A stretch of 16,572 nt of DNA, from the NCBI GenBank assembly GCA_028292565.1, contig JAQGMD010000082.1, forward strand, positions 1 through 16,572, written 5' to 3'. The translations under genes and the position numbers were made by a program. The notes below the pieces were generated by a model. That model did no database searches and was not told the DNA's origin. It saw only the letters and a program-made list of their open reading frames with translations. Below, piece by piece: positions 7,314-16,085 of the stretch. Source of the stretch: Burkholderia sp. (GTDB lineage: Bacteria > Pseudomonadota > Gammaproteobacteria > Burkholderiales > Burkholderiaceae). Numbering within the stretch: position 1 is the stretch's first letter; every line of letters begins with the position of its first letter.

Positions 7314-9115
7314 ACGATCACATTACACAGCAATACTCGTTCGGCGCGCAGCTGATCGCGCCGGTCACTACACGCTTTTCGCTCTGGGCGCCTAGCGCCG
7401 GAACCGTATCGGTTGAAATCGAAAACGGTCCGGCAGTGGCATTGCGTGCCGATGAAGGTGGTTGGTTCCGTGCCGACGTCGACTGCGGCGCGGGCACACG
7501 CTATCGCTATCGTGTCATGACACGGGAACAAGGCGAAGTGACAGTGCCGGACCCCGCGTCGCGCGCACAGGCCGGCGATGTGCATGACCCAAGCATCGTG
7601 GTTGATCCCGCCGCTTATCAATGGCTACATTCCGGCTGGACCGGCCGTCCATGGCATGAAACCGTTTTATATGAATTGCACGTCGGCGCACTCGGCGGAT
7701 TCGACGGTGTCGCGCAGCGGTTGCCGGAACTGGCTGCGCTCGGCATTACCGCTGTCGAGCTGATGCCGATCAACGATTTTCCCGGCGTCCGCAATTGGGG
7801 CTATGACGGCGTGCTGCCATACGCGCCGGATGCCGCATATGGCACGCCCGAACAGTTAAAGGCCCTGATCGACGCGGCGCACGGCCTGGGCATGATGGTA
7901 TTCCTGGACGTCGTCTATAACCACTTCGGCCCCGATGGCAATTACCTCGGCAGTTACGCCGGCGCTTTTTTCCGGGACGACATCAAAACGCCCTGGGGCC
8001 AGGCGATTGATTTCCGCCGCAAGGAGGTCAGCGACTTCTTCGTCGAGAACGCCATCTACTGGCTGCGCGAATATCGTTTCGACGGACTGCGCTTTGATGC
8101 GGTGCATGCCATCAGCGAGCAGCACTGGCTCGAGGAGTTGTCCGAGCGGGTGAGGGCGGCCATCGAACCCGGACGCCATATCCATCTGGTGCTCGAACAT
8201 GACGGGAACGCCGCGCATCTGCTCGAGCGCTCGGCGAAACGCCTGTTCGATGCGCAATGGAACGACGATGGCCATCATGTGCTGCATGTGCTGCTGACCG
8301 GAGAGCAGGGCGGTTACTACGTCGATTATGCGGACCGGACAGAGGAACGACTTGCGCGCTGCCTGACCGAGGGCTTCGTGTACCAGGGTGAGCCCTCGCG
8401 CAATCGCGACGGCGAAGCGCGTGGTGAACCGAGTGCGCATCTGCCGCCGACGGCGTTTGTCCTGTTCCTGCAGAACCACGACCAGACCGGCAACCGCGCA
8501 TACGGCGAACGTCTCACGTCGCTCGCGCACCCTCTCGCGCTGCGCGCAGCCACCGCGTTGTTGCTGCTCTCGCCGCAAATTCCGATGCTGTTCATGGGCG
8601 AAGAATTCGGCGCGAAGCAGCCATTCCTGTACTTCACGAGCCATCCGGATACCGCTCTCGCGGACGCCGTACGCGAAGGCCGGCGGCAGGAATTTGCGAA
8701 GTTTCCCGCGTTCTCCGATCCGGAAAAACGTGCGAACATCCCCGACCCGAACGACGAGAATTCTTTCCGCAGTTCGATTCCGCTCGAAGGTGCGTCCACC
8801 GGCTGGCTGAGTTGGACCACGTCGTTGCTGGAGGTCCGGCATGCGCAAATCATTCCCCGCCTGCAGGGCGCACGCGCACTCGGTGCAAAGGTGCTTGGGC
8901 CGGCGGCCGTGTTGGCGCGCTGGAAGATGGGCGACGGCACGGTATTGGCGATGGCGATCAATCTCGCTGGTACAGCGGTGAAGCTTTCAGTCGAAGCGCT
9001 TTCGAATCCTGCCGGCGCGGATGTGTTGTTCGAAACCGAGGGCGTATCAGGGTCGCTTGCCATGGGCGAACTACCCGCGTATGGGTTTGTTGCGTTACTG
9101 GAGCCTGCGGCATGA
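7310..9115 (+). CDS. treZ: Malto-oligosyltrehalose trehalohydrolase (GH13)
   Basis: TreZ hydrolyses the alpha-1,4 bond next to the trehalose unit of malto-oligosyltrehalose, releasing free trehalose and a chain shorter by two glucose units. With 601 residues it has normal length. An N-terminal beta domain (FSLWAPSAGTVSVEIE) precedes the barrel. Visible motifs are ELHVGALGGFDGV, ITAVELMPINDFPGVRNWGYDGV, DVVYNHFGPDGNYL, nucleophile D263 in GLRFDAVH, acid E296 in LVLEHDGN and D391 in QNHDQTGNRAYGERL; the last three are typical of TreZ rather than other GH13 enzymes. ATG 7310 overlaps the glgX stop by four bases (ATGA), with GAGAG five bases upstream, so translation is probably coupled. Its partner enzyme TreY is two genes downstream. 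Confidence 0.96.
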   Translation: MNDHITQQYSFGAQLIAPVTTRFSLWAPSAGTVSVEIENGPAVALRADEGGWFRADVDCGAGTRYRYRVMTREQGEVTVPDPASRAQAGDVHDPSIVVDPAAYQWLHSGWTGRPWHETVLYELHVGALGGFDGVAQRLPELAALGITAVELMPINDFPGVRNWGYDGVLPYAPDAAYGTPEQLKALIDAAHGLGMMVFLDVVYNHFGPDGNYLGSYAGAFFRDDIKTPWGQAIDFRRKEVSDFFVENAIYWLREYRFDGLRFDAVHAISEQHWLEELSERVRAAIEPGRHIHLVLEHDGNAAHLLERSAKRLFDAQWNDDGHHVLHVLLTGEQGGYYVDYADRTEERLARCLTEGFVYQGEPSRNRDGEARGEPSAHLPPTAFVLFLQNHDQTGNRAYGERLTSLAHPLALRAATALLLLSPQIPMLFMGEEFGAKQPFLYFTSHPDTALADAVREGRRQEFAKFPAFSDPEKRANIPDPNDENSFRSSIPLEGASTGWLSWTTSLLEVRHAQIIPRLQGARALGAKVLGPAAVLARWKMGDGTVLAMAINLAGTAVKLSVEALSNPAGADVLFETEGVSGSLAMGELPAYGFVALLEPAA

Positions 9116-11166
9116 GCGACGCTGCCCTCTTGAAACTGGCTGAAGCAGCCGGAGTCTCGGTTGACTGGACCGACGCGTCCGGGGCCAGCCAAAGGGTGTC
9201 GACGGAAGCATTGCGAACGATACTGGATGCGCTCGGCTTGCCTTGTGCAAGCGATGCGCAATGCCGACTAAGCATCGGGCAGCTTGCCCTCGAAAACGAC
9301 GGCACATCGCTGCGGCCACTGCTGACCGCCGAAGTCGGCAAGCCCCTGCGCTTGCCGCCGGGCTGCGGCCTCCACGGTCACCGCTATCGGATAGAGCTGG
9401 AGCACGGCGGCCAATCCGAAGGGCAGTTTCCCTCAGACCCCTCACTGCCGCTCGAGATCGCGCCTGTCGACAGCTATGGCTACCATCGTCTGGTGATCGA
9501 CGACGCGGAGAGGACTCTCGCCGTTGCGCCTTCGCGTTGCTTCGGTGTCGGCGACGCGGTCTCACGTAGCGACCCACGGCTCTGGGGCCTTGCTGCTCAG
9601 CTGTACTCGCTGCGCCGCGACGGCGATTTCGGCGTCGGTGATTTCACTGCGCTGACCACGCTGGCCGAAGCGGCCGCGCAGCATGGTGCAGCCGCATTGG
9701 CGATCAGCCCGGTGCATGCGAATTTCAGCGCGGACCGAAATCGCTTCAGTCCCTACGGTCCGTCGAGCCGGCTGTTTCTGAATGCGCTGCACGTCGATCC
9801 GGCTGCGGTACTTGGTGAAGATGCGCTTACTAAAGCGATCGCGGATGCCGACGCGGGCACACTCCGCGCCCGGCTCGAGAGCCTCGATCTGGTGGACTGG
9901 CCAGCCGTATCCGAGTTGAAACTGAATGTGCTGCGCCGCTTGTATGAACAGTTCAAACAAACCGGAACAGCGCACGAGGCATTTCAGGAATTTCGAACAC
10001 GCGGCGGCCAGGCGCTTACCGACCACGCCCGCTTTGAAGCGCTACACGCGCATATAGGTGGAGACTGGCGCACATGGCCAGAGCAATATCGCGATCCGCG
10101 CAGTCTTGCTGTCGATGCGTTCGCGATGGAGCATGCGGATGAAGTGTCCTTCCATGCGTTTCTGCAATGGCAGGCAGCACGCGGAATGGCCGAAGCACAG
10201 CGTGCCGCGCGCGGAGCAGGCATGCCTATCGGGCTGATCAGCGATCTCGCCGTCGGCGCGGAAACCGGCGGCAGCCAGGCATGGGGCCGGCAAAGCGAAA
10301 TGATCAACGGCTTGTCGGTCGGTGCGCCGCCCGATTTGCTGAACGTGCGTGGCCAGAACTGGGGACTGGGCGCATTCTCGCCGCGCGCCATGAAACTGCA
10401 TGGCTTCAGCGCGTATATAGAAATGCTGCGCGCGGCATTCGCTCATGCGGGGGGCGTTCGCATCGATCATGTGCTCGGGTTGGCCCGCATGTGGCTGGTG
10501 CCGAACGGCGCGTCGCCGGATCAGGGCGCATACCTGCGTTACCCGATCGAAGACCTTTTGCGGCTGATCGCCCTCGAGTCGTGGCGTCATCGCGCGATTG
10601 TCATCGGCGAGGATCTGGGCACTGTACCCGAAGGATTTGGCGATCGCCTCGCGCAGGCTGGGCTGCTTGGCATACGCGTGCTGTGGTTTCAGCGGAACAG
10701 AGAACGTTTCCTGCTGCCGGCGGAATGGTCAGCCGATGCGATCGCCACCACGACCACGCACGACTTGCCGACATTCTCCGGCTGGTGGGAAGGCCGTGAC
10801 ATCGGCTGGCGGACAAAACTGGACCTGCTGGAAGAGGGCGCAACCGAAGCCAGTGAGCACAGTGCGCGTGACCATGACCGGGCCGCGCTATTGAAAGCGT
10901 ACACCGCTGCTGGTGCGCAGGGCGACACGCCGGCCGATCAGGCTATCGCATTTCTCGCTGCAACGCCGGCGCCCCTCGCGATCTTGCCGATCGAAGATGC
11001 GCTCGGATTGCCCGAGCAATGGAATATCCCCGGCACCATCGACACCCATCCGAACTGGCGCCGCCGGTTGCAGCAACCTGTCACAAGCTTGCTCGGCGAT
11101 CCCGCCGTGGCGGCTCGCCTTGCCCTGCTCAACAAATCGCGTCCAATACCAGGAGAACCGAAATGA
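9112..11166 (+). CDS. malQ: 4-alpha-glucanotransferase (amylomaltase, GH77)
   Basis: MalQ moves maltodextrin segments between chains, turning short oligosaccharides into longer ones plus glucose. The protein has 684 residues from ATG 9112. The frame is open further upstream inside treZ, but the ATGA overlap with the treZ stop, GGAG at 9100-9103 and the MSDAALLKLAEAAGV N-terminus fix this start. An N-terminal domain to about 150 precedes the GH77 barrel, which starts around DPRLWGLAAQLYSLR. Motifs: GLISDLAVG, the QNWGLGAFSP segment, nucleophile D452 in VRIDHVLGL, acid/base E500 in IGEDLGTVP and D551 in TTTHDLPTFSGWWEG. All three catalytic residues are present. Between treZ and treY its likely job is to rebuild chains too short for TreY, so that glucan is used fully for trehalose. 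Confidence 0.96.
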   Translation: MSDAALLKLAEAAGVSVDWTDASGASQRVSTEALRTILDALGLPCASDAQCRLSIGQLALENDGTSLRPLLTAEVGKPLRLPPGCGLHGHRYRIELEHGGQSEGQFPSDPSLPLEIAPVDSYGYHRLVIDDAERTLAVAPSRCFGVGDAVSRSDPRLWGLAAQLYSLRRDGDFGVGDFTALTTLAEAAAQHGAAALAISPVHANFSADRNRFSPYGPSSRLFLNALHVDPAAVLGEDALTKAIADADAGTLRARLESLDLVDWPAVSELKLNVLRRLYEQFKQTGTAHEAFQEFRTRGGQALTDHARFEALHAHIGGDWRTWPEQYRDPRSLAVDAFAMEHADEVSFHAFLQWQAARGMAEAQRAARGAGMPIGLISDLAVGAETGGSQAWGRQSEMINGLSVGAPPDLLNVRGQNWGLGAFSPRAMKLHGFSAYIEMLRAAFAHAGGVRIDHVLGLARMWLVPNGASPDQGAYLRYPIEDLLRLIALESWRHRAIVIGEDLGTVPEGFGDRLAQAGLLGIRVLWFQRNRERFLLPAEWSADAIATTTTHDLPTFSGWWEGRDIGWRTKLDLLEEGATEASEHSARDHDRAALLKAYTAAGAQGDTPADQAIAFLAATPAPLAILPIEDALGLPEQWNIPGTIDTHPNWRRRLQQPVTSLLGDPAVAARLALLNKSRPIPGEPK

Positions 11167-13922
11167 GTATCCCGCGCGCCACCACGCGCCTGCAACTACA
11201 CAAAGATTTCACCTTTGACGATGCCGCAAAGGCGGTCGGCTACTACGCGCAACTCGGCATCAGCCATCTGTATCTGTCGCCGATACTGACCGCGCGGAGT
11301 GGGTCGACGCATGGTTACGATATCGTTGACCCGACGCAGATTAATCCGGAATTGGGCGGGGAAGAAGCATTTCGTCGTCTGGTCGCGCGCGCCCGCGAAT
11401 GCGGCATGGACCTCATCGCCGACATCGTTCCCAACCATATGGGCGTCGGCCCGGAAAACCCGTGGTGGCAGCATGTCCTGGAATCCGGTCGCGCAAGTAC
11501 CTATGCGCACTGGTTTGACATCGACTGGAATAGCCCGGATCCGGCGTTGACCGGCAAGATGCTGGCGCCGTTTCTCGGCCAGCCGTATGGGGATGCACTG
11601 GCGGCCGGCGAACTCAAGCTGGAGTTCGATGCAAGCAGTGGCAGGATTTTTATCGGCTATTTCACGCAGCGGTTTCCACTTTCGCTGGGCAGCTATGCGC
11701 ATGTGCTGCGCACCGCCGGCTCGCCGCGCCTCGAGCCGGTCATTTCCGCGTTCGAGCTGATCGGTCATGGCGAAGGCGACGGCGTGAAGCTTGCCGGCAC
11801 CCAGGCGGCGCTCCTGCTGTTGCGCGAAATAGGGGGCACGGTCGAAGGTGGTGCGGAAATTGAAGCGGCGCTGATGCGCTTCTCTTCCGCCACGCCGGAC
11901 GGGCTGGCCGCGCTCCATCAGCTGCTGGAAGGCCAGCATTATCGTTTGACCTGGTGGCGCAATGCCGCAGAAGAAATCAACTGGCGACGTTTTTTCGAAG
12001 TCAGCGATCTCGCCGGCGTTCGCGTCGAGCTGGACGATGTATTCGAAGCGACGCACGAATTGATATTCCGGCTGTATGCGGAAGGCCTGATCGATGGCGT
12101 CCGCGTCGATCATGTGGACGGTCTTGCATATCCCGGCCCGTATTGCCGCAAGCTGCGGGAACGGCTGACCGGGCTGGCGGCGCAACGTCCGGAGGGTATG
12201 CGCAACGACAGGCCTTACATCATCATCGAAAAAATCCTCGGCGCCGACGAACAGTTACCTGCAGATTGGAATGTCGACGGTACGACCGGTTACGAATTCA
12301 TGGACCAGGTCGGCGCCGTGCTGCACGACCCGGCTGGCGCCGAGCCGCTCGCAACATTCTGGACCGGGTTGACGGGCAATGCGGACGACTTCGAAAGCGA
12401 AGTGCGCGCGGCCCGTCGACAACTTATTGCGCAGAACTTCGTGGGCGAATTTGATGCCCTGGCGCGTGCATTGCACGCCATCGCACGCGCGGAACTGCGC
12501 ACGCGGGATATTTCTTTACCGGCCATCCGCCGGGTCCTCACGGAACTGCTTGTGCACTTCCCGGTCTACCGTACATATGTGGGTGAGGACGGCCGTAACG
12601 CACTTGCCCAGCAGGCGTTCGACTACAGCGCGGAGCGTACACGGAAAAGCTGCTCCAGCGCCGACTGGCCGTTCATCGACGAAATCGGCCGCTGGCTCGG
12701 TGGCGATGCACCCGGCACGATCAAACGCAGCGATCTTAAAGATCTCTGTCTGCGCGCGATCACGCGGTTTCAGCAGTTGACCCCGCCGCTCGCAGCCAAG
12801 TCCGTGGAAGATACGGCCTTCTATCGATACGGACGTTTGCTGTCGCGTAACGAGGTCGGTTCTGACCCGGCGCGGTTTGCGCTCAGCGTGCAGGACTTCC
12901 ATCGCGCCAACTCCCTGCGCGCGCAACGTTTTCCGCATACCCTGCTTGCAACCGCCACGCACGACCATAAGCGCGGCGAAGATACCCGCATGCGTATCGC
13001 AGTACTGAGCGAAATGCCCGCACAGTGGGAGCATGCGGTGCGGCGATGGATGTCGCTGAATGATGCGTTCCGGACCACGGGTGCCCGGAGCGCAGCTGAC
13101 GAAATGATGTTGTACCAGATGCTGGTCGGCGCATGGCCACTCGAACTGGATGAGACGGATGCGGACGCGGTGCGCGCATTTGCGGACCGGATCGATCAAT
13201 GGCAAACCAAGGCGCTGCGCGAAGCCAAGCGCGCTTCGAGCTACGCACAGCCGAATGAACGCTATGAAGACGCTTGCCGTAATTTTTTATATGGAGCGCT
13301 TGCGAATACTGCATTTGTGACTGAGCTGGCAGCATTGGTCCGAAGGATTGCACCGGCAGCAGCGGTTAACAGCCTGTCGCAGGCGGTCTTGCGCCTGGCT
13401 TCTCCTGGCGTCCCGGATCTTTATCAGGGCACCGAGTTCTGGGACCTCAGCCTGGTCGATCCCGATAACCGTCGTCCGGTGGACTATGCGGCCCGCCAAC
13501 AAGCTTTGTCGACTTCGGTAACTGAAAGTTTGGCCAGCTGGCAGGGCGGACGGTTGAAGCAGGCCGTCATCCATCGCGCACTTGCGCTGCGCGCGCGTGA
13601 AGCTGAATTGTTTGCGTGCGGCGACTATGTTCCACTTGCAGTGGAGGGCGAGCGATCGACCCATGTGATTGCGTTCCTGCGCCGCCACCGCAATCGTGCG
13701 GTAATCGTCGTCGCAACGCGTTTGCCTGCCCATATGGTTTCCGATTCAGGCCCTGTCATTGATGCGGAAGCATGGCAAGACACCACAATTGTTTTACCGG
13801 ACGGCCTGAATGCCGACTGGGATGATGCTATTACCGGAAGACGAACAAGTAGTGTATCGGCACGCCTGCGGATCGCTGACGTGCTCTGTGTATTACCCGT
13901 CGCGTTGCTCGCAGTCGCCTGA
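11163..13922 (+). CDS. treY: Malto-oligosyltrehalose synthase (GH13)
   Basis: TreY rearranges the reducing-end alpha-1,4 link of a maltodextrin to alpha,alpha-1,1, forming malto-oligosyltrehalose for TreZ. The protein has 919 residues from ATG 11163, within the family range. The start is fixed by AGGAG seven bases upstream (11151-11155), the ATGA overlap with the malQ stop and the classical N-terminus IPRATTRLQLHKDFTF. Family motifs: YLSPILTARSGSTHGYD, ADIVPNHMGVG, the WWQHVL and HWFDIDW segments, nucleophile D316 in DGVRVDHVDGL, acid/base E356 in IIIEKILG, and D601 in ATHDHKRGEDTR. The C-terminal part holds LRLASPGVPDLYQGTEFWDLSLVDPDNRRPVDY, diagnostic for TreY when read in pieces such as PDLYQGTE and DPDNRRPVD. 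The frame is uninterrupted. A 38-base gap leads to the next gene. Confidence 0.96.
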   Translation: MSIPRATTRLQLHKDFTFDDAAKAVGYYAQLGISHLYLSPILTARSGSTHGYDIVDPTQINPELGGEEAFRRLVARARECGMDLIADIVPNHMGVGPENPWWQHVLESGRASTYAHWFDIDWNSPDPALTGKMLAPFLGQPYGDALAAGELKLEFDASSGRIFIGYFTQRFPLSLGSYAHVLRTAGSPRLEPVISAFELIGHGEGDGVKLAGTQAALLLLREIGGTVEGGAEIEAALMRFSSATPDGLAALHQLLEGQHYRLTWWRNAAEEINWRRFFEVSDLAGVRVELDDVFEATHELIFRLYAEGLIDGVRVDHVDGLAYPGPYCRKLRERLTGLAAQRPEGMRNDRPYIIIEKILGADEQLPADWNVDGTTGYEFMDQVGAVLHDPAGAEPLATFWTGLTGNADDFESEVRAARRQLIAQNFVGEFDALARALHAIARAELRTRDISLPAIRRVLTELLVHFPVYRTYVGEDGRNALAQQAFDYSAERTRKSCSSADWPFIDEIGRWLGGDAPGTIKRSDLKDLCLRAITRFQQLTPPLAAKSVEDTAFYRYGRLLSRNEVGSDPARFALSVQDFHRANSLRAQRFPHTLLATATHDHKRGEDTRMRIAVLSEMPAQWEHAVRRWMSLNDAFRTTGARSAADEMMLYQMLVGAWPLELDETDADAVRAFADRIDQWQTKALREAKRASSYAQPNERYEDACRNFLYGALANTAFVTELAALVRRIAPAAAVNSLSQAVLRLASPGVPDLYQGTEFWDLSLVDPDNRRPVDYAARQQALSTSVTESLASWQGGRLKQAVIHRALALRAREAELFACGDYVPLAVEGERSTHVIAFLRRHRNRAVIVVATRLPAHMVSDSGPVIDAEAWQDTTIVLPDGLNADWDDAITGRRTSSVSARLRIADVLCVLPVALLAVA

Positions 13923-13960
13923 TTCAACTATATAAACACCCTGTTAAAAGTGAGAGACAC

Positions 13961-15109
13961 ATGAAAGCAATGATTCTTGCGGCCGGAAAAGGGACCCGCG
14001 TGCGTCCCCTGACTTACGATGTGCCCAAGCCGATGATTCCCATCCTGGGCAAACCGGTGATGGCGTATATCGTCGAGCACCTCGCGAAATGCGGCGTCAC
14101 CGACATCATGGTCAACGTCAGCTATCTGCACGAGAGCATAGAAAACTATTTTGGCGAAGGCCATCAGGGCGGTGTGCGGATCGGCTATTCGTTTGAAGGG
14201 TATGTTGACGACGAAGGCGAGGTATGCCCGCAGGCGCTGGGATCGGCCGGTGGCATGAAGAAGATCCAGGAGTTCGGCAACTTCTTCGACGAGACCACCA
14301 TCGTGTTGTGCGGCGATGCGCTGATCGATCTCGATATCGCGGCCGCTGTAAAGGAGCACAAGAGCAAGGGCGCGATGGCCAGCGTGGTAACCAAGGAAGT
14401 GCCGTGGGAAAAAACTTCCGACTACGGCGTCGTGGTGACCGAGGCGGATGGACGCATTCTCCGTTTCCAGGAAAAACCGAAGATGGAAGAGGCGCAATCC
14501 AACTTTGCCAGCACCGGTATTTATATTTTTGAACCGGAAGTGATCGACCTGATCCCGTCCGGGCAGGTGTTTGATATCGGTTCGCAATTGTTTCCACTGA
14601 TGGCGGAGAAGGGGTTGCCGTTCTACGCCCAGTCCCGTCCTTTCAACTGGCTCGATATCGGCACCGTCACCGATTACTGGAGCGCATTGCAAAGCGTCAT
14701 GCTAGGAGAGGTCGAGGGGCTCGAGGTGCCGGGCACGCAGATCAGGGACGGCGTCTGGGTCGGATTGAATACGCGCATTGATTGGGAAGGCACCACCATC
14801 GAAGGTCCGGTTTACATCGGTTCCGGGTGCCATATCGAGGCGGGTAGCAAGATTGTCGGCCCGACCTGGATCGGTCACGGCAGCCATATCTGTGCAGGTG
14901 CGCAGGTGACGCGTAGCGTGTTGTTCGAATATACGCGCGTGCTTCCCGGCGTCAGTTTGAATGAACTGATCGTCAGCAAGAACCACACCGCCAATCGAGC
15001 CGGTGAAATGCACAGTCTGTCGGAGGCGCCAAACATCGGGCTGAACAATGCCCGCGATCGACGGATGAAGCGCCGCGGCGCCGATGCCGTGCGGCTGGTA
15101 ATTCAATAA
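13961..15109 (+). CDS. NDP-sugar pyrophosphorylase (COG1208 type) with left-handed beta-helix domain
   Basis: The 382-residue protein joins a sugar-1-phosphate to an NTP, giving an NDP-sugar and pyrophosphate; cytoplasmic. The Rossmann-type nucleotidyltransferase domain (1 to about 240) begins with MILAAGKGTRVRPLT and K23 in VPKPMIPI, with the metal-binding D119 in LCGDALIDLD and FNWLDIGTVTDYW near its end. A hexapeptide-repeat helix follows (about 255-330: GPVYIGSGCHIEAGSKIVG, SVLFEYTRV). This is the architecture of mannose-1-phosphate guanylyltransferase-like enzymes, not of GlgC, whose RAKPAVPFGG motif is absent. The ATG has only a weak GAGAG upstream. The gene lies 38 bases after treY in the same direction and is probably the last gene of the operon. 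The substrate cannot be read from the sequence: GDP-mannose, UDP-glucose or ADP-glucose are all possible. By recollection it also resembles cyanobacterial members of the family closely. Confidence 0.88.
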   Translation: MKAMILAAGKGTRVRPLTYDVPKPMIPILGKPVMAYIVEHLAKCGVTDIMVNVSYLHESIENYFGEGHQGGVRIGYSFEGYVDDEGEVCPQALGSAGGMKKIQEFGNFFDETTIVLCGDALIDLDIAAAVKEHKSKGAMASVVTKEVPWEKTSDYGVVVTEADGRILRFQEKPKMEEAQSNFASTGIYIFEPEVIDLIPSGQVFDIGSQLFPLMAEKGLPFYAQSRPFNWLDIGTVTDYWSALQSVMLGEVEGLEVPGTQIRDGVWVGLNTRIDWEGTTIEGPVYIGSGCHIEAGSKIVGPTWIGHGSHICAGAQVTRSVLFEYTRVLPGVSLNELIVSKNHTANRAGEMHSLSEAPNIGLNNARDRRMKRRGADAVRLVIQ

Positions 15110-15131
15110 ATATTGCGGCAGCGGGTAGACG

Positions 15132-15815
15132 TCAGCGCGGGCAACCGGTGCAGCCGTTGGTCTTCACGGCATCGAACTTCACGTAGGTGAGGTTCGCGCC
15201 TTGCAGGTTGGCGTCCGATAAATCGGCATTGGTGAATACCGCTGCACGCAAGTCGGCGCCGGAAAGCACGGCGCCGTGCAGGTTAGCAGTGTGAAAGGTG
15301 GCCCGCTGTAGTTTTGCATCCTGCAGGCGGGCATTGGTCAGGTCGGCAATCGAAAAATCCGAGCCGCTCGCATGCACGCCCAGCAGGTCCGTCGCATGCA
15401 GGCGCGCATGTTGCAGGTTCGCACCGTTGAGTTGGGCGCCCGCGAGCTTTGCATGCGTCAGGTCGGCGCCGCTCAGGTCGGCATCGTTAAGCAACGCGTC
15501 GCGCAAATCCGCATTTCGCAAGTCCGCCCGGGCCACTTTGGCGCCGGTCAGATTCACGCGGCGCAAGTTCGCGCCGGCCATACGAGCACGGGTAAATTGC
15601 GCATATGACAGGTCTGTTCCCTGCAGGTCAGCGGCTTCAAGGTTCGCCTCGACGCACAGCGTGCCCGGACGTATTTCGCAGCCGTCGATGCGCTTCACAG
15701 ACTGTGCGACGACAGTCGCCGCGACGAGCGAAATTATCGCGATAAATCCGTTGATTCGTAAAAGGTTGGCCACGTCTGTCGTCCAGTTTTCATGTTGGAA
15801 CGCCAAGCGATGCAA
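15132..15815 (-). CDS. Pentapeptide-repeat protein with N-terminal signal/anchor segment
   Basis: The 227-residue form starts at TTG 15815, eight bases after GGAGG (15824-15828). A longer frame runs to ATG 15950, but it has no ribosome binding site and reads through a palindromic repeat, so I prefer the short form. Residues 23-37 (GFIAIISLVAATVVA) are hydrophobic and act as a signal peptide, with a possible cut after VVA, or as a membrane anchor. From about 55 to 215 there are roughly 32 pentapeptides of the A(D/N)LXX type, for example ADLRNADLRDALLNDADL, which fold as a right-handed beta-helix of about eight turns. Cysteines occur only at 46, 54, 222 and 225, just outside the repeats; disulfides would fit a periplasmic place. 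The function is unknown: the family includes gyrase-binding proteins, but the hydrophobic segment argues against that. It is convergent with the pyrophosphorylase gene, 22 bases apart. Confidence 0.85.
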   Translation of the reverse strand: MHRLAFQHENWTTDVANLLRINGFIAIISLVAATVVAQSVKRIDGCEIRPGTLCVEANLEAADLQGTDLSYAQFTRARMAGANLRRVNLTGAKVARADLRNADLRDALLNDADLSGADLTHAKLAGAQLNGANLQHARLHATDLLGVHASGSDFSIADLTNARLQDAKLQRATFHTANLHGAVLSGADLRAAVFTNADLSDANLQGANLTYVKFDAVKTNGCTGCPR

Positions 15816-15823
15816 ATTTCGTA

Positions 15824-15828
15824 CCTCC
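15824..15828 (-). promoter_or_regulatory. Ribosome binding site fixing the pentapeptide gene start
   Basis: GGAGG on the minus strand, eight bases before TTG 15815. It is the best ribosome binding site in the upstream frame and argues against the ATG at 15950. Confidence 0.65.
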
Positions 15829-15837
15829 GTCTGCTTC

Positions 15838-15858
15838 GTAGGGTGCGCCTCGCGCACC
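15838..15858 (+). repeat. REP-like short palindrome, family A copy 2
   Basis: GTAG followed by a 7-bp hairpin GGTGCGC-CTC-GCGCACC. It shares the GTAGGG head and GC palindrome with the element at 353-374. It lies about 20 bases upstream of the preferred pentapeptide gene start, so it would be in that gene's leader. If the longer frame were used it would be translated as LVREAHPT. Confidence 0.55.
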
Positions 15859-16085
15859 AGCGCTTCCGCTGCACGGATGCTCTTTGACGGATACAAAATT
15901 ATCAGCGCGAATGTTGGGATTTGCATCCCAAGTGACATCCTCGCGAGCATCAGGAAGATGTCGAAACGATAAGTGATGACACTGCGTACCTCCGCGTTAT
16001 GCCTCAGGCGTATAACGCCATTCCAAAAAGGTTGTTACTATCCTCGCATAAGCAACATTACAATGGCGCCTCCTTAATAATTCCG

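Noticed and set aside
8812..9111. Upstream extension of malQ inside treZ
   Set aside because: The extra 100 codons lie out of frame in treZ. ATG 9112 has an ATGA overlap and a good ribosome binding site, and the protein starts like other MalQ proteins there.
11019..11162. Upstream extension of treY inside malQ
   Set aside because: The sequence before ATG 11163 is malQ coding in another frame. AGGAG at 11151-11155 and the conserved N-terminus fix the start at 11163.
15132..15815. Pentapeptide protein as a Qnr/MfpA-like DNA mimic protecting gyrase
   Set aside because: The hydrophobic N-terminal segment and the terminal cysteines point to export or membrane anchoring, and no Qnr-type loops are visible.
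15298..15972. 224-codon plus-strand frame opposite the pentapeptide gene
   Set aside because: Its repetitive look (many Arg, Ser, Ala) is the mirror of the pentapeptide repeats on the other strand.
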